A DNA stretch of 64,000 nucleotides from Prosopocoilus inquinatus (lineage: Eukaryota > Arthropoda > Insecta > Coleoptera > Lucanidae), in NCBI GenBank assembly GCA_036172665.1, contig CM069871.1, positions 62,432,713-62,496,712 of the forward strand. Direction: 5' to 3'. Every line of letters begins with the position of its first letter. Positions within the stretch are counted from its first letter, which is position 1. The notes under the pieces are model-generated. The model did not search any database. It saw nothing but the letters and a program-made list of their open reading frames with translations, and was not told the DNA's origin. The position numbers were made by a program, and so were the translations under genes. Positions 46,430-60,818 of this stretch are shown piece after piece.

Positions 46430-46679
46430 TTTTGCACAACACTATTCATCCTTTACAAATATGAAACAGATAAACTTTACATAAACTTATTGGTTCATGC
46501 CGCTCTAAGTCGTTCAGTCATTTGACTAACTTTCGGAAAAAGTAAAATTTCGATTGATCGATTAGATATTAGCGCCATCTACATATTTATTGACCAAACT
46601 ACAAATAAAAACTGATTATCCAAATAATAGTCAAGCCCTATTAGCACCTGACGGCGTTAATTTCTTTCACACTGTACTG

Positions 46680-47735
46680 AAATCTAAATAGTCAAAATAA
46701 AAATAAGCCTAACTGAGACCGGGGGAATTGATAAATTAAAAAAATCGGAAAATCAACAAAATGTAAATAGAAAAAAGAAACGAAAAAAAAAAAACAAAAG
46801 ACGATCGTATCATGTTTCTAAATAAAATGAAAAAAGAAATACAGAAAATTCTCTGCGCGAGCCACAAATAAAGAAGAAACAGAAACAAATTTTAGAAACA
46901 AAAGACATCATTTTAATTTTCAAAACAAGACAATCAAATAATAAAAAACGAAGACACAATTGGAAGTACCTTGGGAAGTATTCTCTTTCAAAAATTTGGA
47001 GAAAAAAATCAACAACAAATTACAGAAACGAAAGCGATCGCTTAAAATTAAACAACTCAGTTCAGTCAAAATAAAGTTCAGTCAAAATAAAGAAAAAACC
47101 TAACCTTCAAATAAACAAAGACAAAGGAAAAAAAATCGGAAAAATTTTAAAAATAAAATAAAACAACAAAAACAAAAGACGATTGAACGATCTTGTTAAA
47201 AAATGAAAAAACAAAAACAAAACAGAATGTTATTTACGCAAGCAACAAACAAGCAAAAAAATTATAAAGTTCAGAAACAAAAGGCGGTCGCTTTAATTAA
47301 AAGGAAAAAATCACAAACCCAAACAAATTAAAAATCGAAAACAAAAATAATGAAAGTATCTCGACGGTATCCTATACTTCGAAAATTAAAAAAAAAACAA
47401 AATTCAGAAACAAAACGCGATCCCTTAAATTTAAACCAAAAATTTACACTTAAAAAAACTTACGCTGATTTGGATAAAAAATAAAGCAAATTGAGAACAA
47501 AATAGGAAGAAGTTACTAAACGTAAATTAAAAATATCGATTTATGGCAAACAAAAAACGAACGCTTAAACTCAAACCAAAAAGAATCAAAATAAAAAGAA
47601 AGCCTAACACTGGACTGAACGAAGGAGGGCTTAAAACAAAAGGAACAAGGAAAACAGAATATTCTTTGCGCACGCGACAAACAACGACGACAAATCTTAC
47701 AAACAAAAGACAATCGCTTCAACTTAGATCAATAA
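46680..47735. repeat. A-rich tandem array with a period of about 385 bases
   Basis: Ordered landmarks recur. CAAAATAA...CCTAAC occurs at about 46692, 47082 and 47586. ACAAAAGACGATCG/ACAAAAGACGATTG occurs at about 46792 and 47169. CAGAAACGAAAGCGATCGCTT and its variant occur at about 47022 and 47405. The TGCGCGAGCCACAAA-type segment occurs at about 46853, 47236 and 47667. The first two units are about 380-390 bases apart and the third is longer. A shorter sub-repeat of about 100-150 bases is visible within each. The + strand is strikingly A-rich and T-poor. Confidence 0.7.
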
Positions 47736-50700
47736 TACAAGACGTTAATAATAATATAACATTGATGTTTTAATAAATTGAAAAAAAAACAAAAATGAAG
47801 GTATAATATAAAAAATGAGAAAAATTCAGAGGTACCGTTTAAAATATGCAGATGAATAAAAATAATTAGATTAAAAATTATGTAATTATGTAGTAGAAAA
47901 AAAAAACAAATGAATGTATACGACGTTGAAATTTGGTATATTTCAATAATTTCAAGCGAGAATGATTTTATTTTAGTAAAATTTTCTCCTAAATTCAATA
48001 GGGATAACCGTTTTGACTACACATATTTTATTTCTTTTTATGGTTAATTCCGCCACGTTAAAGACTTTCGAGGTCAAATTTGGCACAAATTCATTTCGCA
48101 CCAAACAGACCTGAATTGCAAAATATGAAATCTGAATTCAAAAATTTTTAGTCCATTACACGTATCGCGAACTCAATCCGAGGACACACTGTATGTATAG
48201 ATCCAAATTAAATTTTACAAACATGTTCATATAATGTCTAGAAGAAAATAGAAATGTTAGGAAAATAAAAATCTTTATTGTCACCGTAGAGAAGCCACGT
48301 AATTTCTAAATATTTAAACAAAATCCTACATATTCCCTTTAATTAATTAAATAACACAGCAATATGAATAAACCTGATAAAAATATTTTGCATTCTTTCA
48401 AAAATGTAGTAATTTAGAGTTTTGAGGATTTTAAATTAATTTTTGCACAAATATCCAAAAAATGCAAAAAGAATGGCAAAAGCAATTTTTCTCTCTTGCT
48501 ATCAGCAGTGCTTACTTTTTCTATTTGTCTTCTTTTTTGAGACCGAAGGAAGCTAAACACCAATCAATTTTGCGAATCACAATCCTGCGAGTGCCTAATT
48601 GAAACATTTAATTTTCTTTAAGGTATACTTCTTTTTCAGATAGGTACCTAATGCATTTTGCGTTATTCTACATGAATCAACAAATTCGTTACGTGTTTTG
48701 TCTGGCTAAAATATTTTGGCGTGCAATGATTGGCGTCAACCTTTGAAGTGACCATGTAATGTACCATTAAAATCATCAAACATAATTGACCACCTTGAAA
48801 ATGCGTCTTCATAAAACAACGTAAAACAATTCCGAGTACCTAGAAGTTGCACCTGGTGATAAATAATGACATTTACCTGCCTATTGCGTCAATTGTTAAT
48901 AACGAGAATCCGCCGGCGTACTTAACCGTTAAGGCCTAAACGCCTTTTCTTTTTTATTTATAGACAAATATTGACAGGAAAATGGCAAGTAATTTGTTAA
49001 TGTATTTGTGTGCAAGGACAATCTGAGTTTCAGCGGAAACCATTAGCGTTATTTTTAGAAATGGATAAAATAACAGACTTACCATGGATGATCGTAAATA
49101 ATAATAATAATTCATAGGAAACCTTGCAAGTCGTGCCCATGAATATTGCAAAAATGCATTTTAGAAACCATGAAATAATTCTCTCGTTGATTTTATGAGT
49201 TAACGCGAAGGAAATTTACAAAAAGTAATGCATCGTTCACACCGTTTTTTTTTAAATTAAAAATAAACTGAAGAATTGCTGTAAACGTAACGTAAAAATA
49301 GATGTAGGTATCACAGGTGTACAGGTTTAAACATAACTTAATTTTAACTGGAACGGAATCCTGAAAGCCCGTCATCCTTTAACTTAAGCGTAAATTTAAA
49401 TACGGGGATTTCCAAAATGCACCGATGGTTTTTGGCGTGGATTAGCTTTTCAATACTTGCACTTAATAAATTACAAACAAATCTTAATCGACAACTCTGG
49501 GAGATATTTTACGTGTTGCGAAGTTCAACTATTAAAAAGTTATTCTATCCCAAAAATCGTCAATAAATTTTGTACTTCTCTGTATACATAAATGTGAAGC
49601 TGTGCACTTGTTTTAAATTTCGCAAGCAAAAGAGACTTGATTGGTTGCTTCTTAATGATTAAAAGATTGTGTTTAAACATCATTAAATAGTCGTAAATTA
49701 ATTCATGGATATGTACGCAAAAGCTTAATTACAAACAGCGTTTTCAATTCATCGCTCCAAAACACTTGGAGAGTATCTTCATTCCCTATTATTAGACGAG
49801 GTTAAAACAAGATGGGAATACTTTGAGAATGCTCTAGAGCGGTCGATTGAAAATGTATAAAATTAAAGAAGCTGTATAAATGAGGCCTGAGTGAAAAGGA
49901 AAATTTATTTCCTAGAAGGCGGATAATGAATTGCCACATTTTGACTTCAACACAACATATGTACACATGTGGCAAAATAAAACCATTACGGAATTTTTTT
50001 CTCTGGTGTAAATTAATCATTGGAAAGAGGCAAAATATTATCAATAATGGGACATCTTTGTATTTTATTAGTTTTGTGTTTCCTCGGCGAGCGTGTAAAA
50101 TTCCATGGAAAAATTGAAACTGCTAAACAAATCGCTCGTAAAAATTAATAATTGCTCATAATGATTTCTAATTTGAACTCGTTTCACTCTAGTGAGCATT
50201 TTTCTTTTTCTTTATAACTTTTTGCAATGTTATGATTATTAATCACGGCGTCGGCCGTCGGAAGCTATTAAAACTTTGCGAAGTCGGAGTAAGAAAGAAA
50301 ATGTCAAAGATTAAACACTTAAATGAATTTTTTATTTATTTTTCAAATGGTCTAATTAACAATAATAAAATTTGCAAGTTTATAACAAATTGCCAAATGA
50401 AAGTCATTTTAACTTTTAACCTTAGAAATTATTTAATAGTAAAAGAACGGACATACAACATAATTTATGGAGCTGTAATTCAATTTCTACCCTCTCTATA
50501 CGATTAAACGTAGCACTGATTATGATTGTGATCTCCTGTGGTCCATATTTTAACATTACCGATTACTTGTAAATTTTAGTTTAACTGATCTTATACACAG
50601 CTATTTTGTGTCTCCAAAAGCTAAATAAACTAAATTAAATGAATTTGATGGGATTGTTCTCACATCGTACAGATCAATTATTAAATTTTATAAAACTAAT

Positions 50701-53700
50701 AAAAGAGCATTGTTTTTTCAATTATTGTACGCACAGTTCTTAGGACTCGTTTCATTTTTCTTTGAACTTTCGGATTTTTATAATTGTTCCTCGTAACTAT
50801 TCTCGATCTTGGGCTTCCCAACCATTATTTTAAACTTTTCTAACGACATGTGGACAAAATTTGAGACGAAACAAAACGATTTTTTTTTTTTTTTTCAAAT
50901 GTATAACTACATACGAGTGTATACAATATGACAAATAATGCTACATTATATTTTAAGTAACAACAATAAATTATCGATAATTTATTTTTAAGCGTCTAGA
51001 TTAGGAGACCGTGAGCTCGAAGTTCAAAAAAAAATTATACCAATTATGACTTGCAATTTTATAAGACATTCTAATTTTAATAATTCTAATTTAACTTAAG
51101 GCGAAATTAAAAACATATGGCAAATAATTTTTCATTTCAACTAAATCATCTCCAAACAATGCCAAAGCAATAATAAAAACAACACTTATAAATAATTCTT
51201 TCAACTGTTTTTTGCAAGTTCAAATTTTGCATCATTTCTTAATGTTCAATCGTAATTTCTAAATTTAATTGCACTTAAGCGAATGTTCCTAATCTGACTC
51301 TCCGAAGTAGAGATTCGAGGAGCCATAAGTAAATTGGAAGTTAGAAATGTGATTTCTGTCAACTTTGAAGTTATTTTTAGAAGCTGGAGATGTTAGTGCT
51401 ATCAACAGCAAGAAATATGCATTGCGTTATTAAATTATTTAGATTTACTCTTGCTGTGCAATTTAGCTTCGCAGATTTTTATTGTCTTCGAGAGTATCGC
51501 TCGTTTTCACTATACAGCGTTAAAAAATTCTTAGCAAGAGTTGTTCTAAATAATTTATTAACGCATCGTACTATAGATAATTATTATCGTTGTTTTTTAC
51601 TACTTCCACGTAACAGTCGTGATTTTGGATTTGAAGTAGTCTTTTCTGGTTTTTATTTGATTGCAAGTTGTCGAAGTTCAACCGCCTATGACATGAGTTC
51701 CACAAATATTAAAAAACTACAACTAACAACCTAACTTGTTATAAAACAAGATTGTATCGAAGCTCTCAATGGTTGAATCGTCAGCGTATGGTACTCGGGG
51801 AAGTTTCTCGAAGTTAAGGAGAGAGATAACGAGGGAGAAAAAGTTGACAAACTTAAGGCAAATAACAACATTATTCTGGTGTTCGTATGAGAACTTAGAG
51901 AATTAAGTGCGTATTTTTGGCTAAAAATCTGAAATCTACTTACCGAATAAGAAAATGGTCTCCCAGGGGTGGGTCGTTGGTTAAAAAGAGTAGCAGCTTG
52001 AGTTATCAGAGTAAACGGGGGTGGTTCCGTTGTTTATCAGAGTAAAAAGAGTTTTAAGGCGAGTATTTAGGCTGACCGCCCCTAAAAAGCTAAATAAATA
52101 TTCCACGGGCGACATATTATAAACGAGTAGCAAACATCAATTATGTACTTACATAACGTATTGCTTGGCAGTGTGTCAAAAAAATTTCGTTTTTTCAACA
52201 CTTTTGACAGCAAAAGTGAGATAAAAGTACAAAAATAATAAATAGTGTGAGGGGATATGAATAAACAAACGCGGCCTACTGCTTTACTCAAAAACATAAA
52301 ATACGTAGAAATCGTATACAACATTTTGTTGGATTAAATGAGATAACGGCCATTTAATTTGTTATTTAAATTACATTGAGATTAATTACGAACGACTGGT
52401 GTTAAGGCCAAAAAGAGGAAGTGATAGAAGGAAATCGGTATAATCAAATTAATTCAAACATCTACCACTTATAACGTTTCAGTCGTCACGTTTTTTTCTA
52501 AACTGCTTAATTATATTTTAATTATTTATGTGTTGACTTTAGAACGCGTAAAACGGAATTTCGGAACTTGCGTGCGTGCCTGATGGACTGTAGCGTTCAT
52601 AATGACGAAAGTAAACAGGCGGACTTTGTTCTAGATTTCATCAAAACATGTTTACTTTTACAATTTGTAAATCAATAAGAATGGAAATCTTTCCGTTAAT
52701 TGTACCGCGAACCATTTGCAATTTGCAATTTGCCAAATTCGTTTTCAGGTATTTTCGCAAAATAGTAAAAATGTTGATAACCTACAGGCTAGTATAACAT
52801 TAAGGTTAGTTGAAGGACTACAACTTCAATAACCCCGAAACATGAAATAAGTATAAAAACAAAGAAAAAATTAATAACTTTATTCATACGGACATATTTA
52901 GAACCAGCATAAAAAATTCGTTTCCTTAATGGAGTATTGTTTTTACCGGATACTATCGAGTTTTCTAAGGACCTATGGCCTATTTTTTTGGATAGGCGGA
53001 AAATGCGAAGTTGTAAATGAATGTGGCTCACATATTAATCAGTTATTTGTGTTCTTTCTCTATTTTATTAAAGTAGTAATTAGTTAGTAAGTTTAATATT
53101 TTTTTGTCGTCTGCTAGTTGTGCAACATACTATAACAATCTGCAAACTTCCACCTATGAATAGAAAATAGAGTATAAATCTTTTCATTAAGCTTGAATTC
53201 ATGAATTATTGCCCCCTTTTATCCATTAATTGCATTTTTACTGCATATTTACGTTATGTCTTTAAGTACTCTTTAACTTTTTTATCAGTTTTTTTACTTT
53301 GGGGCAATTAAAACTAAATCCCGAATTAAAAAAATTCTGGAATTATAATATTATAGAATATGAAAGAATTAAAGTTTTAATCAGATTGGAAATACTGGTT
53401 TACGCGGGAATAACATAAAAGCGCATATTTCATGTCATGACGTCATCAGTGAGACATAATGTTTTGTTTACGTGTCAATTCGCAATATTACAAAGTATTT
53501 TGTAAGATTGAATACAAACAAAAACATACAGCCCTACGTAAGCAACATTGTTATTTACTATTACTATTTATGAAGGACTTATTATGCCGTTAAATTCATT
53601 ATTGCAATTGAGTAAAAACACTAGTAGTGTAACATAAAAATCCAATAAGTAATAGCTTGTTTTCTAATTTTCTTTCAAGTTTTCGACTAAAAGAATTGTC

Positions 53701-56700
53701 GTAATGTAATTCCTAAAATCGGTGGTAGAATTACAGCAATTACAAACACAATCAAATCAATATGAAAAGCAAAAATTTGTATTCCTATTTTTATCATAAT
53801 CAGATTTTCTTTTTCTTTTCTAGATGAAATATTCGGCGAATCATGACTGGAAGGAAGGAAAGGGAAGGAAAAATAAATATTTGTCTGTGCGAAACCAAAT
53901 AGGGAAAATCCATGCTGCAAGGACACACACTGTGACAAAACTTGTAATACGAATTTTATTTATTTTACGTGCTTTATAGGATTTTCCTACACTTCAAATT
54001 TTACCGGAGTACTCGGTAAAAATTCTGAAAGCTCTGAAACATAATGATTCATTTTTACTGCTTTTGCAGGAGACGAACGCAAATATATTTTTGAAGAAAT
54101 TCAACTTCAACAGTATTTTCTGGATACCTTGAATTTCAATATTTCGATTCAGTTTCTTTTTTTATTACAATACACGTTTGTATTTGTGACTACGTTTTAA
54201 TTTAATTTTAAGTTTAATCAATTTATGTTAGAAGCGTGACCCAGTTAGAATGGAAATACCGTTGTAAAAAAATGAGTTTATAATCCGATTCGAACGGATT
54301 TATTTTTAAAGGTAGAGTTTTAGACACACTACTTTGATGAAATTTTCTGTTAGTAAATTTTTATTCGCAGACTACTATTTTTTTCTATGTCAAGAATGAC
54401 AAACGCCACCCCTTGATTCTGAGATTCATGATAATTTGTTTATAATTAAAACATTTATGTGAAAATTAAAACTAGTTAATTTTCAGTTGGTTTCAGACAT
54501 TTTCCTGAAAAGAAAAACTCTCAGCAGACCACGGAAAAATAAATGAAATACGGTTTAAAATAATCCAACACGTTTGTTATTATTTTACTTTGAGGATCGA
54601 CAAAAATTTTAAATAAATTTATTTACGTGTTTCTCTGATCAATTTATTGTGAAAATACTTTTAATTCTTCTTACCACCAAATACATCCAAAATTACAAAA
54701 AATAATATAATGTGCCATATGTTTTTCCCCAATTTACTGCTAACCATTGACATAAACTAACTAATTCACCTTGTAACACTGAGGAAACATCCAAAAAGAA
54801 ATTCAAACATTTCCATCCTGTTTCCGACATTTGTTATAGTGCATTTGAATACAATTGAAAGTGGTAAAAGTATTATTATGGGTATAAAGAGATTGCGACG
54901 TATAATCCGCAATAAATTTAACAATTTCAGAATCGGTGCCTGGAAATCTAAAAGCTTTAAAAAAGCATTAATTACATTGCTCTCGTACTAAATTAATTAA
55001 CTAAAGCATTTCGTCTGCACACATTAAATATTCTGTTTACACATCTGAATAAAACACGGAATATTAACCTTTATAACAAAGACGATACAGCTGATAATTT
55101 CTTAAAGCTTTTAAAATTTAAGAATTCCGATTGCAGAGTTATTAAGATTATCAGCGCTCAACGCAGTGTATTTTATGACTTTCAATTATATTGAAATGCA
55201 CTATATCTTTTAATTTTTAATAAGAAGGTGAACATTTTAGATATGCCTTTATTAAACAGTTTGCTTTTTATTTGAAACGAAACCAACAATACAGAGCAGT
55301 TCAGGATAAATTACGTCTGGCTGGTTTTGGAATTTGAGTACCTGCATGTAAATATGTATTTATGTGCCGCTCTATTCCCTTGAACTAGCCAAAACTACTT
55401 CTAGTTTCACACAGATTTTCAACTTGAATTTAAAATTTTGCATCGTCATAATTTATGTAACAGTTTAGTCAGTTCTAAAATTGTATGCAAACCTGTTGCT
55501 ACATAGAACATACCTATAAAATTCGTAAGAAAACTAAATTAACATCGAAAGAAAATGCCATTTAGTTTTTCAGTCAGGACAACAACAGTTATTTACAAGA
55601 AAAACATAAAATATTAATAAAATAAGCAATTTTCAATAATTTTAAAATCAGAAATTAGGATTGTTATTAGAAATTTGTTTATTTATTAATTTGTTTAAAG
55701 ACGAGAAGATTACACTTCGTATTACAAAATTCATTCTTCCATATTTTAAAAATATGGAATATTTGCATTTTGGAGTTTTAGAAACTTTGCTGTTATAAAA
55801 GGTAACTGCATAATCAAATAACATAATAAACAAAACCATAAAACATTTTTTTTAATTATAAGCAATGTCTCGCAAATTTAAGGATCTAAGTGCACGGCGC
55901 TCAATCGCGTTGAGTGACAGACAATAACGCATTCTTGAATTATTTGTGAGAGGCTCTGATTATAAGACAGTCCCGTAGAAGTAAAGTAAAATAAGAAAAA
56001 GAATAGATAATGATAAATTTAAAGAAAATAAAATTATTTTTAATAAAGCACATAAAAAATAATAAAATAATTATGAAATGTTTTATTTATCTTGAATGGT
56101 GTCATACGAGCCCTAAAGGAAAACCAATTTTTGGTCTTTAAAGGAACGGAAAGAAAATTCAAATTAGAAATTAAATTCGATACTTGTGTTTATATTTATA
56201 CACTTATGTAAGTTCCAGGAAATATTACATACGCTTACACATAATCAGTTTAAAATCTTTTAATAAGGTGATCGAACAAAATATTTACTTTTGTTTTTAA
56301 GAATCGGTTGAACACCTGAGGAAAACACTTTGAAAATGATCATCGGACATTAACAGCAAGCGGAATAGGAAAAGTACTGACATCCTTACAATATGCTAAA
56401 GTAGGTATGTAAATACATACTTTATTTCCATTGATTAAAATATTCCAATAACTGAATGGAAACGCGTTTGTTATTGCGCAAAACCACGGGGAAACGTGTT
56501 CTATTTCCTTCCACCACAAAAATGAAAGGAATTTTTCTGCGTTTTCACAATTTTAATTTTATTCGATGTGGTATATTCACACCGTTACTCATATTTTTTC
56601 GACAAACTACGTAAACGCTGCTGAAAATCCCAAGAACGGACTTTATTTAATTCCGCAGCATTAATTAGCACGTAAATAAAGACGATTGAGCTATACAAGT

Positions 56701-58998
56701 GTTTCGAAATCTTTCATTTAATAAATAACAGGAAATCGATTTAAGTACGTGGGATAAGCGTCAGCTAAAAATAGGAATTTACCTTGGCATATGGGCTTGT
56801 TTACGGTTTTTTAGTATGATTATTGTGTGTCTAATTAAACAAATCGTTGGCAACATGCATTGCCGATTGCGTTTAAAGTAAATCCCCCGTCTTGTTTCTT
56901 TTTGTTTTGCTAAATAACTTGCTCTTAATTGAAGAACAAATACAAAAATGCGACCTTCCATTTTTGTCTTCGGACATGGTCTCATGGCTATCAAATAATA
57001 TCAATAAAAAGTCATTTATTTACAAGCGAATTTGCATATGAGCATTGTTTGTCGTTAAAACATTACTTTCTAAAATTTACTAGAAAGTCGTGGTATTTAG
57101 AACGACTATTTTGAGACGAAGAGTACATATTTTTATGTATTTATAGCTAAGTTTCTGTTCTTATTAGATGAATAAAAATACATTTAAAAAGAGAGAAATA
57201 AATTTTACATATGTACAGTGTCTTGTGTATTCTAGAATGGGTTTTCCTGTAGATCCAAATTGGAGGTAGTATGCAGTACTCAGTAATTAATGAATATTAA
57301 ATATTTAGCTTAAAAATTATAATGAGTAATTTTTACCAAGAATTTTGTAAACCAATACTTACACATGTTTTCGCAGTTGTCAAAATTCCCGAATTGCTTA
57401 AGTTATTTATTTTCTTAATCATTAATTTACCAGAACTTAATGAAGAAATAAAAAATAACAGAAGAGCTTCGGTTTCTCCAGTAAAAAAAAAACCAAAAAT
57501 AGTAAATTTTTAATAATTTTGCAAAAATTCTGTTGCCTCTCAGTAAGATTAAGGTATAATTTAAATTTTTCTTAATTTTACAGTTTATTTTTAGAAACTT
57601 TGCAAAGATAAAGACGGTTTCATCGATATGAGTGACTAGAAATAGTATTCAACCGTAATCTCTTTTATTATTAAAATTATTATTATTTTTAAATTAATAA
57701 AGACGTAAAGTGTTTTGGATACATCAATCTAAATAAATCCAACTGCAGTAAATTTAAAAAACGGAATCACTTCAAAAATTAAAACTGAAAAAGAAAACGC
57801 GAAAGCAAAGAGAAAACAGAACGAACAAGATAAACGGAAGGACACTTCCAGTGTTCGACGTCACAGGTTGTAAAGGAGGTTAAGAGGTTAAAAATTGATG
57901 ATTCGGAGAGAAATGTGGAAAAAAGACATCGATTATAATAACAAAGCCTCGAGGTAAAAAAAAAGATGCAGAAGTTAAAGTGCTTTTGAGTATTGGAGAA
58001 CCAAATGAAGAAAGTACACGATATACTAGAAATTATAGAAGACGAGATTAGAAATAATTAAAAGATAAAAAGCGAAATACCCTAAAAAAAAACTTATACA
58101 CATACACGTTTATAAAATTGAGACTCGTATGCCGCCACACTATTTTTCCATATATTTTTTGAATTAATTTTTGCTTGTAAACAAAATTATTTTTAGGAAT
58201 ATCCATACGTAATTATAGAAACGCGAATTAATTACAATCTTTAAATTTCTTCGACACATTTCAATTCCTATGCAAATTAAATCTTTTTACTTATATCTAT
58301 ATCTGTAGTTTAGATTCAAAAAATAATCATCCTGACCAGTAAACAAATTACAAAAATAAATTGCAGCAACAATTAATCATTTCTGTTGCTGAAAATTTAA
58401 CGATCATAATTCATGTAAATAAATATAACCCAAGGAATGAATAGCCCAAGGCTGACGTCTCAGCCTCAATCTATGAATGTGAAATGTAAATTAATTATTC
58501 ATCATCTCCTATACCTATTAAAATAAAAATACCATTCTTCGGTGATCCCTCGCGAATTATCTGCGCACAAAAAATACCTTAGCATCAAACTTTCGCCGAC
58601 GTGGAGGTCTGACCGCTCATTTTTATTGTTTGGCACTATTTTTAGCGCTTCATTTCATCGAGACCTTTCACATTACGCCTGGCTTTTCATGTGTGTTGTT
58701 CTTGTATATTGTACCGGAGAGAGGTCACAGCTTATCGCAGGGAAATACGTCTAAATTTGAATTTAAAAATCGATCATCGGTTATACTTTCTCCTCGAAAC
58801 GCAATTAAAATATCTCGGTTTTTTTGTTGCCGATGAGGTCGTTTATAAAAAAATTGTTTATTTACTTGGCCTCAAAAAAAAATTAAGGTCAATTTTGTCC
58901 AGGGCCGAAATTCATTTTAATTTCGAAGGAAGGTAAAGAAATAATGGAGTTTTCGTGTTCTAACACACGCTTTAAAATATGAAAGAATCAATCACATT
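47736..58998. other. Long AT-rich region without recognised genes
   Basis: Apart from the repeat at 47960-48210, no gene, RNA or complete element could be supported. The largest frame (114 codons, 51390-51734) and many smaller ones have no recognisable motif and an AT-driven composition. GC-richer islands at about 55870-55970 and 58540-58770 might be transposon or regulatory fragments. Confidence 0.45.
47960..48210 (+). repeat. Diverged dispersed repeat, copy 2
   Basis: Relative of 35790-35930: TTTTCTCCTAAATTC, GTTAATTCCGCCACGTT, TTGGCACAAATTCATTT and TATCGCGAACTCAATCCG occur in the same order, ending ACACTGTATG. It carries extra sequence in the middle. Confidence 0.55.
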
Positions 58999-58999
58999 T

Positions 59000-59158
59000 G
59001 GACTGTTTTCTTTTGTACATATTCCAACCATCACATTCAACAAAATTCTTTCTGTGTTCTTTTTATTTTAGCGTATCTTCGGACTGTTTTCTTTTGTACG
59101 TTTTCCAACCATCGAATTCAACAATTCCTTTCTGAGTTCTTTTTATTTTAGCGTATCT
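59000..59158. repeat. Tandem duplication, unit about 80 bases
   Basis: Two adjacent copies each run from GGACTGTTTTCTTTTGTAC to TTTTATTTTAGCGTATCT with a few substitutions. The unit length is 80-81 bases. Confidence 0.85.
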
Positions 59159-60642
59159 GTACGGCTTGTTCATCCTTCCTGTCATTTTCCTAATCTTGAT
59201 CTTGTTGTCTTTTTGTTTAATGTTTAATGATGCCTTACTTATTGCAATGTCCTTCCAGCTCAAAAGAATGTAAATTTGCTCTTCGTGTATATTGATTTAC
59301 AAGCCACAAATTTTTTACATATATTAATCCTGCGGAAATTTGCAAAAGAATAAAAGAAAATGAAGTTAATTTTTAAATTAGATTTCTTTTAAGAATTGCG
59401 AACCTAGTGTTTCGGTAGCTTCTTTATTATAAAGGATGGAAAGTATCAGCAGACGTTGAACTGCGAGAGAAAGTATCGAACTGCAACAATTTCTAAATCA
59501 AAATATGAGTGTTTGCTTTACTTTTAAAACATGCAATTAATAATTATACTTTTCGAATGTCATACTATCTGAATGATATTTCTCTTTGCAAACAATGTGC
59601 AGTCAACATTTAAATAATAAGGAAAATCAGTTTGTTTCTTTTCTAGTAAAATCAGTTCGTTATTTATGTATGTAGCAGCGAGATTTATGTAATGAATTAA
59701 ATAATAAATAATTAAATAGTAATACACAAAGCAAACTGCGAATTGTCAGTTTTTCTGCGATAATATCGGAACTCTTCGGAATTTTCATATTTTCTATATG
59801 AAATCTAAATCACTACATAAAACTGCAAAACATTGCCTATTTACCAAATCTCTGTCTTCACTAATAAGAAAGATAACCATGGGAGATTACACTATCTGGG
59901 ACATCCAGTGTGTGATAAGAACAAAAAGGAAATTATGTGGGTATGTATTACTCACGCACTTAATATTCTTATATAAATCTAACTATCTCTTCACTAATAA
60001 GAAGATTATCTATGGTAATGTACTCAATCTGAGACACCTGTAGACAATCAATTCTAATGTAAAATACAAACTGAATAAAAATAAAATATTAAAAATGAAA
60101 TAAAATGATCGTATATTTTTTAGTACCTAATGGTTAGAAAGTGCCTAAACATTCATGCAACAAGTCCAAGTAATTTTTCCCATCAGATATATGAAATAAT
60201 TTGAAACAAAAATTAATTATCTCGTAGAATCTTAAGTAAGTTTGGTCATTTATCTTTATTATCTTTTTCCTTTAAAAAACCCAATACGACGATGCTGACG
60301 ATTAAGACCTCCATATCCACAAATCACACATATTTCTTGTATCAAATTTACGAAAAACTGACGGAGAAGTGCCGAATTAACCGATAAACGTTCACTATGA
60401 TAGAAACCTGTCTCTAGATTAGACTGAACAATATCGACAGAGAACTGTTTTTTTACTGTGTTTATAAATCTTGAAAAATTAGAGTTATTTTATTTTTTGT
60501 TAAGCTAAATAGTTTCCATAAAGTAATTAATTTAACAATAATTTTTTTACGTTGCTAAATGTGAAAAAAGAAGGTAAGCAAGACGTTCCTAATTTTGATT
60601 TGGAAAAAATTTTACCATGTGTTTCATTTCAATGTTCAAACG
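59159..60642. other. AT-rich region with a small direct repeat
   Basis: Two diverged copies of a segment starting CTTCACTAATAAG lie about 130 bases apart (near 59857 and 59987). Each is followed by a CATGGGAGATTACAC- or TATGGTAATGTACTC-type stretch and a GACATCC/GACACCT end. Nothing else could be supported. Confidence 0.4.
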
Positions 60643-60644
60643 TA

Positions 60645-60744
60645 CGGTCGCGATCAAGCTAATCGAGACCGATTGATAGTTCTGAAACTTTTATTACCAG
60701 TGTCAAAATAAAGACGCAGTTAGCTTATAGGATGATCGCAGCTG
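60645..60744. mobile_element. Tc1/mariner-type MITE, copy 3
   Basis: Begins CGGTCGCGATCAAGCTAATC after TA and ends GATGATCGCAGCTG before TA. It shares internal ACCAGTGTCAA and CGCAGTTAGCTT with the copies at 2514 and 7794. The element is about 100 bases with a small internal deletion. Confidence 0.7.
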
Positions 60745-60818
60745 TATGTATGCTTATTCTTATCATTCGACTATTATATGCATCTCGTAGTTAGAATATA
60801 AGTATACCGAGGTATAGG

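Noticed and set aside
47543..47773. Lys-rich 76-codon ORF
   Set aside because: It lies inside the A-rich tandem array, where AAA and ACA codons arise without selection.
51390..51734. 114-codon ORF as a possible gene
   Set aside because: Composition follows AT-rich background, with no motif, splice context or repeat relation.
57322..57513. 63-codon ORF with a basic C-terminus as a small protein gene
   Set aside because: No homology, promoter or splice signals recognised; surrounding composition is identical.
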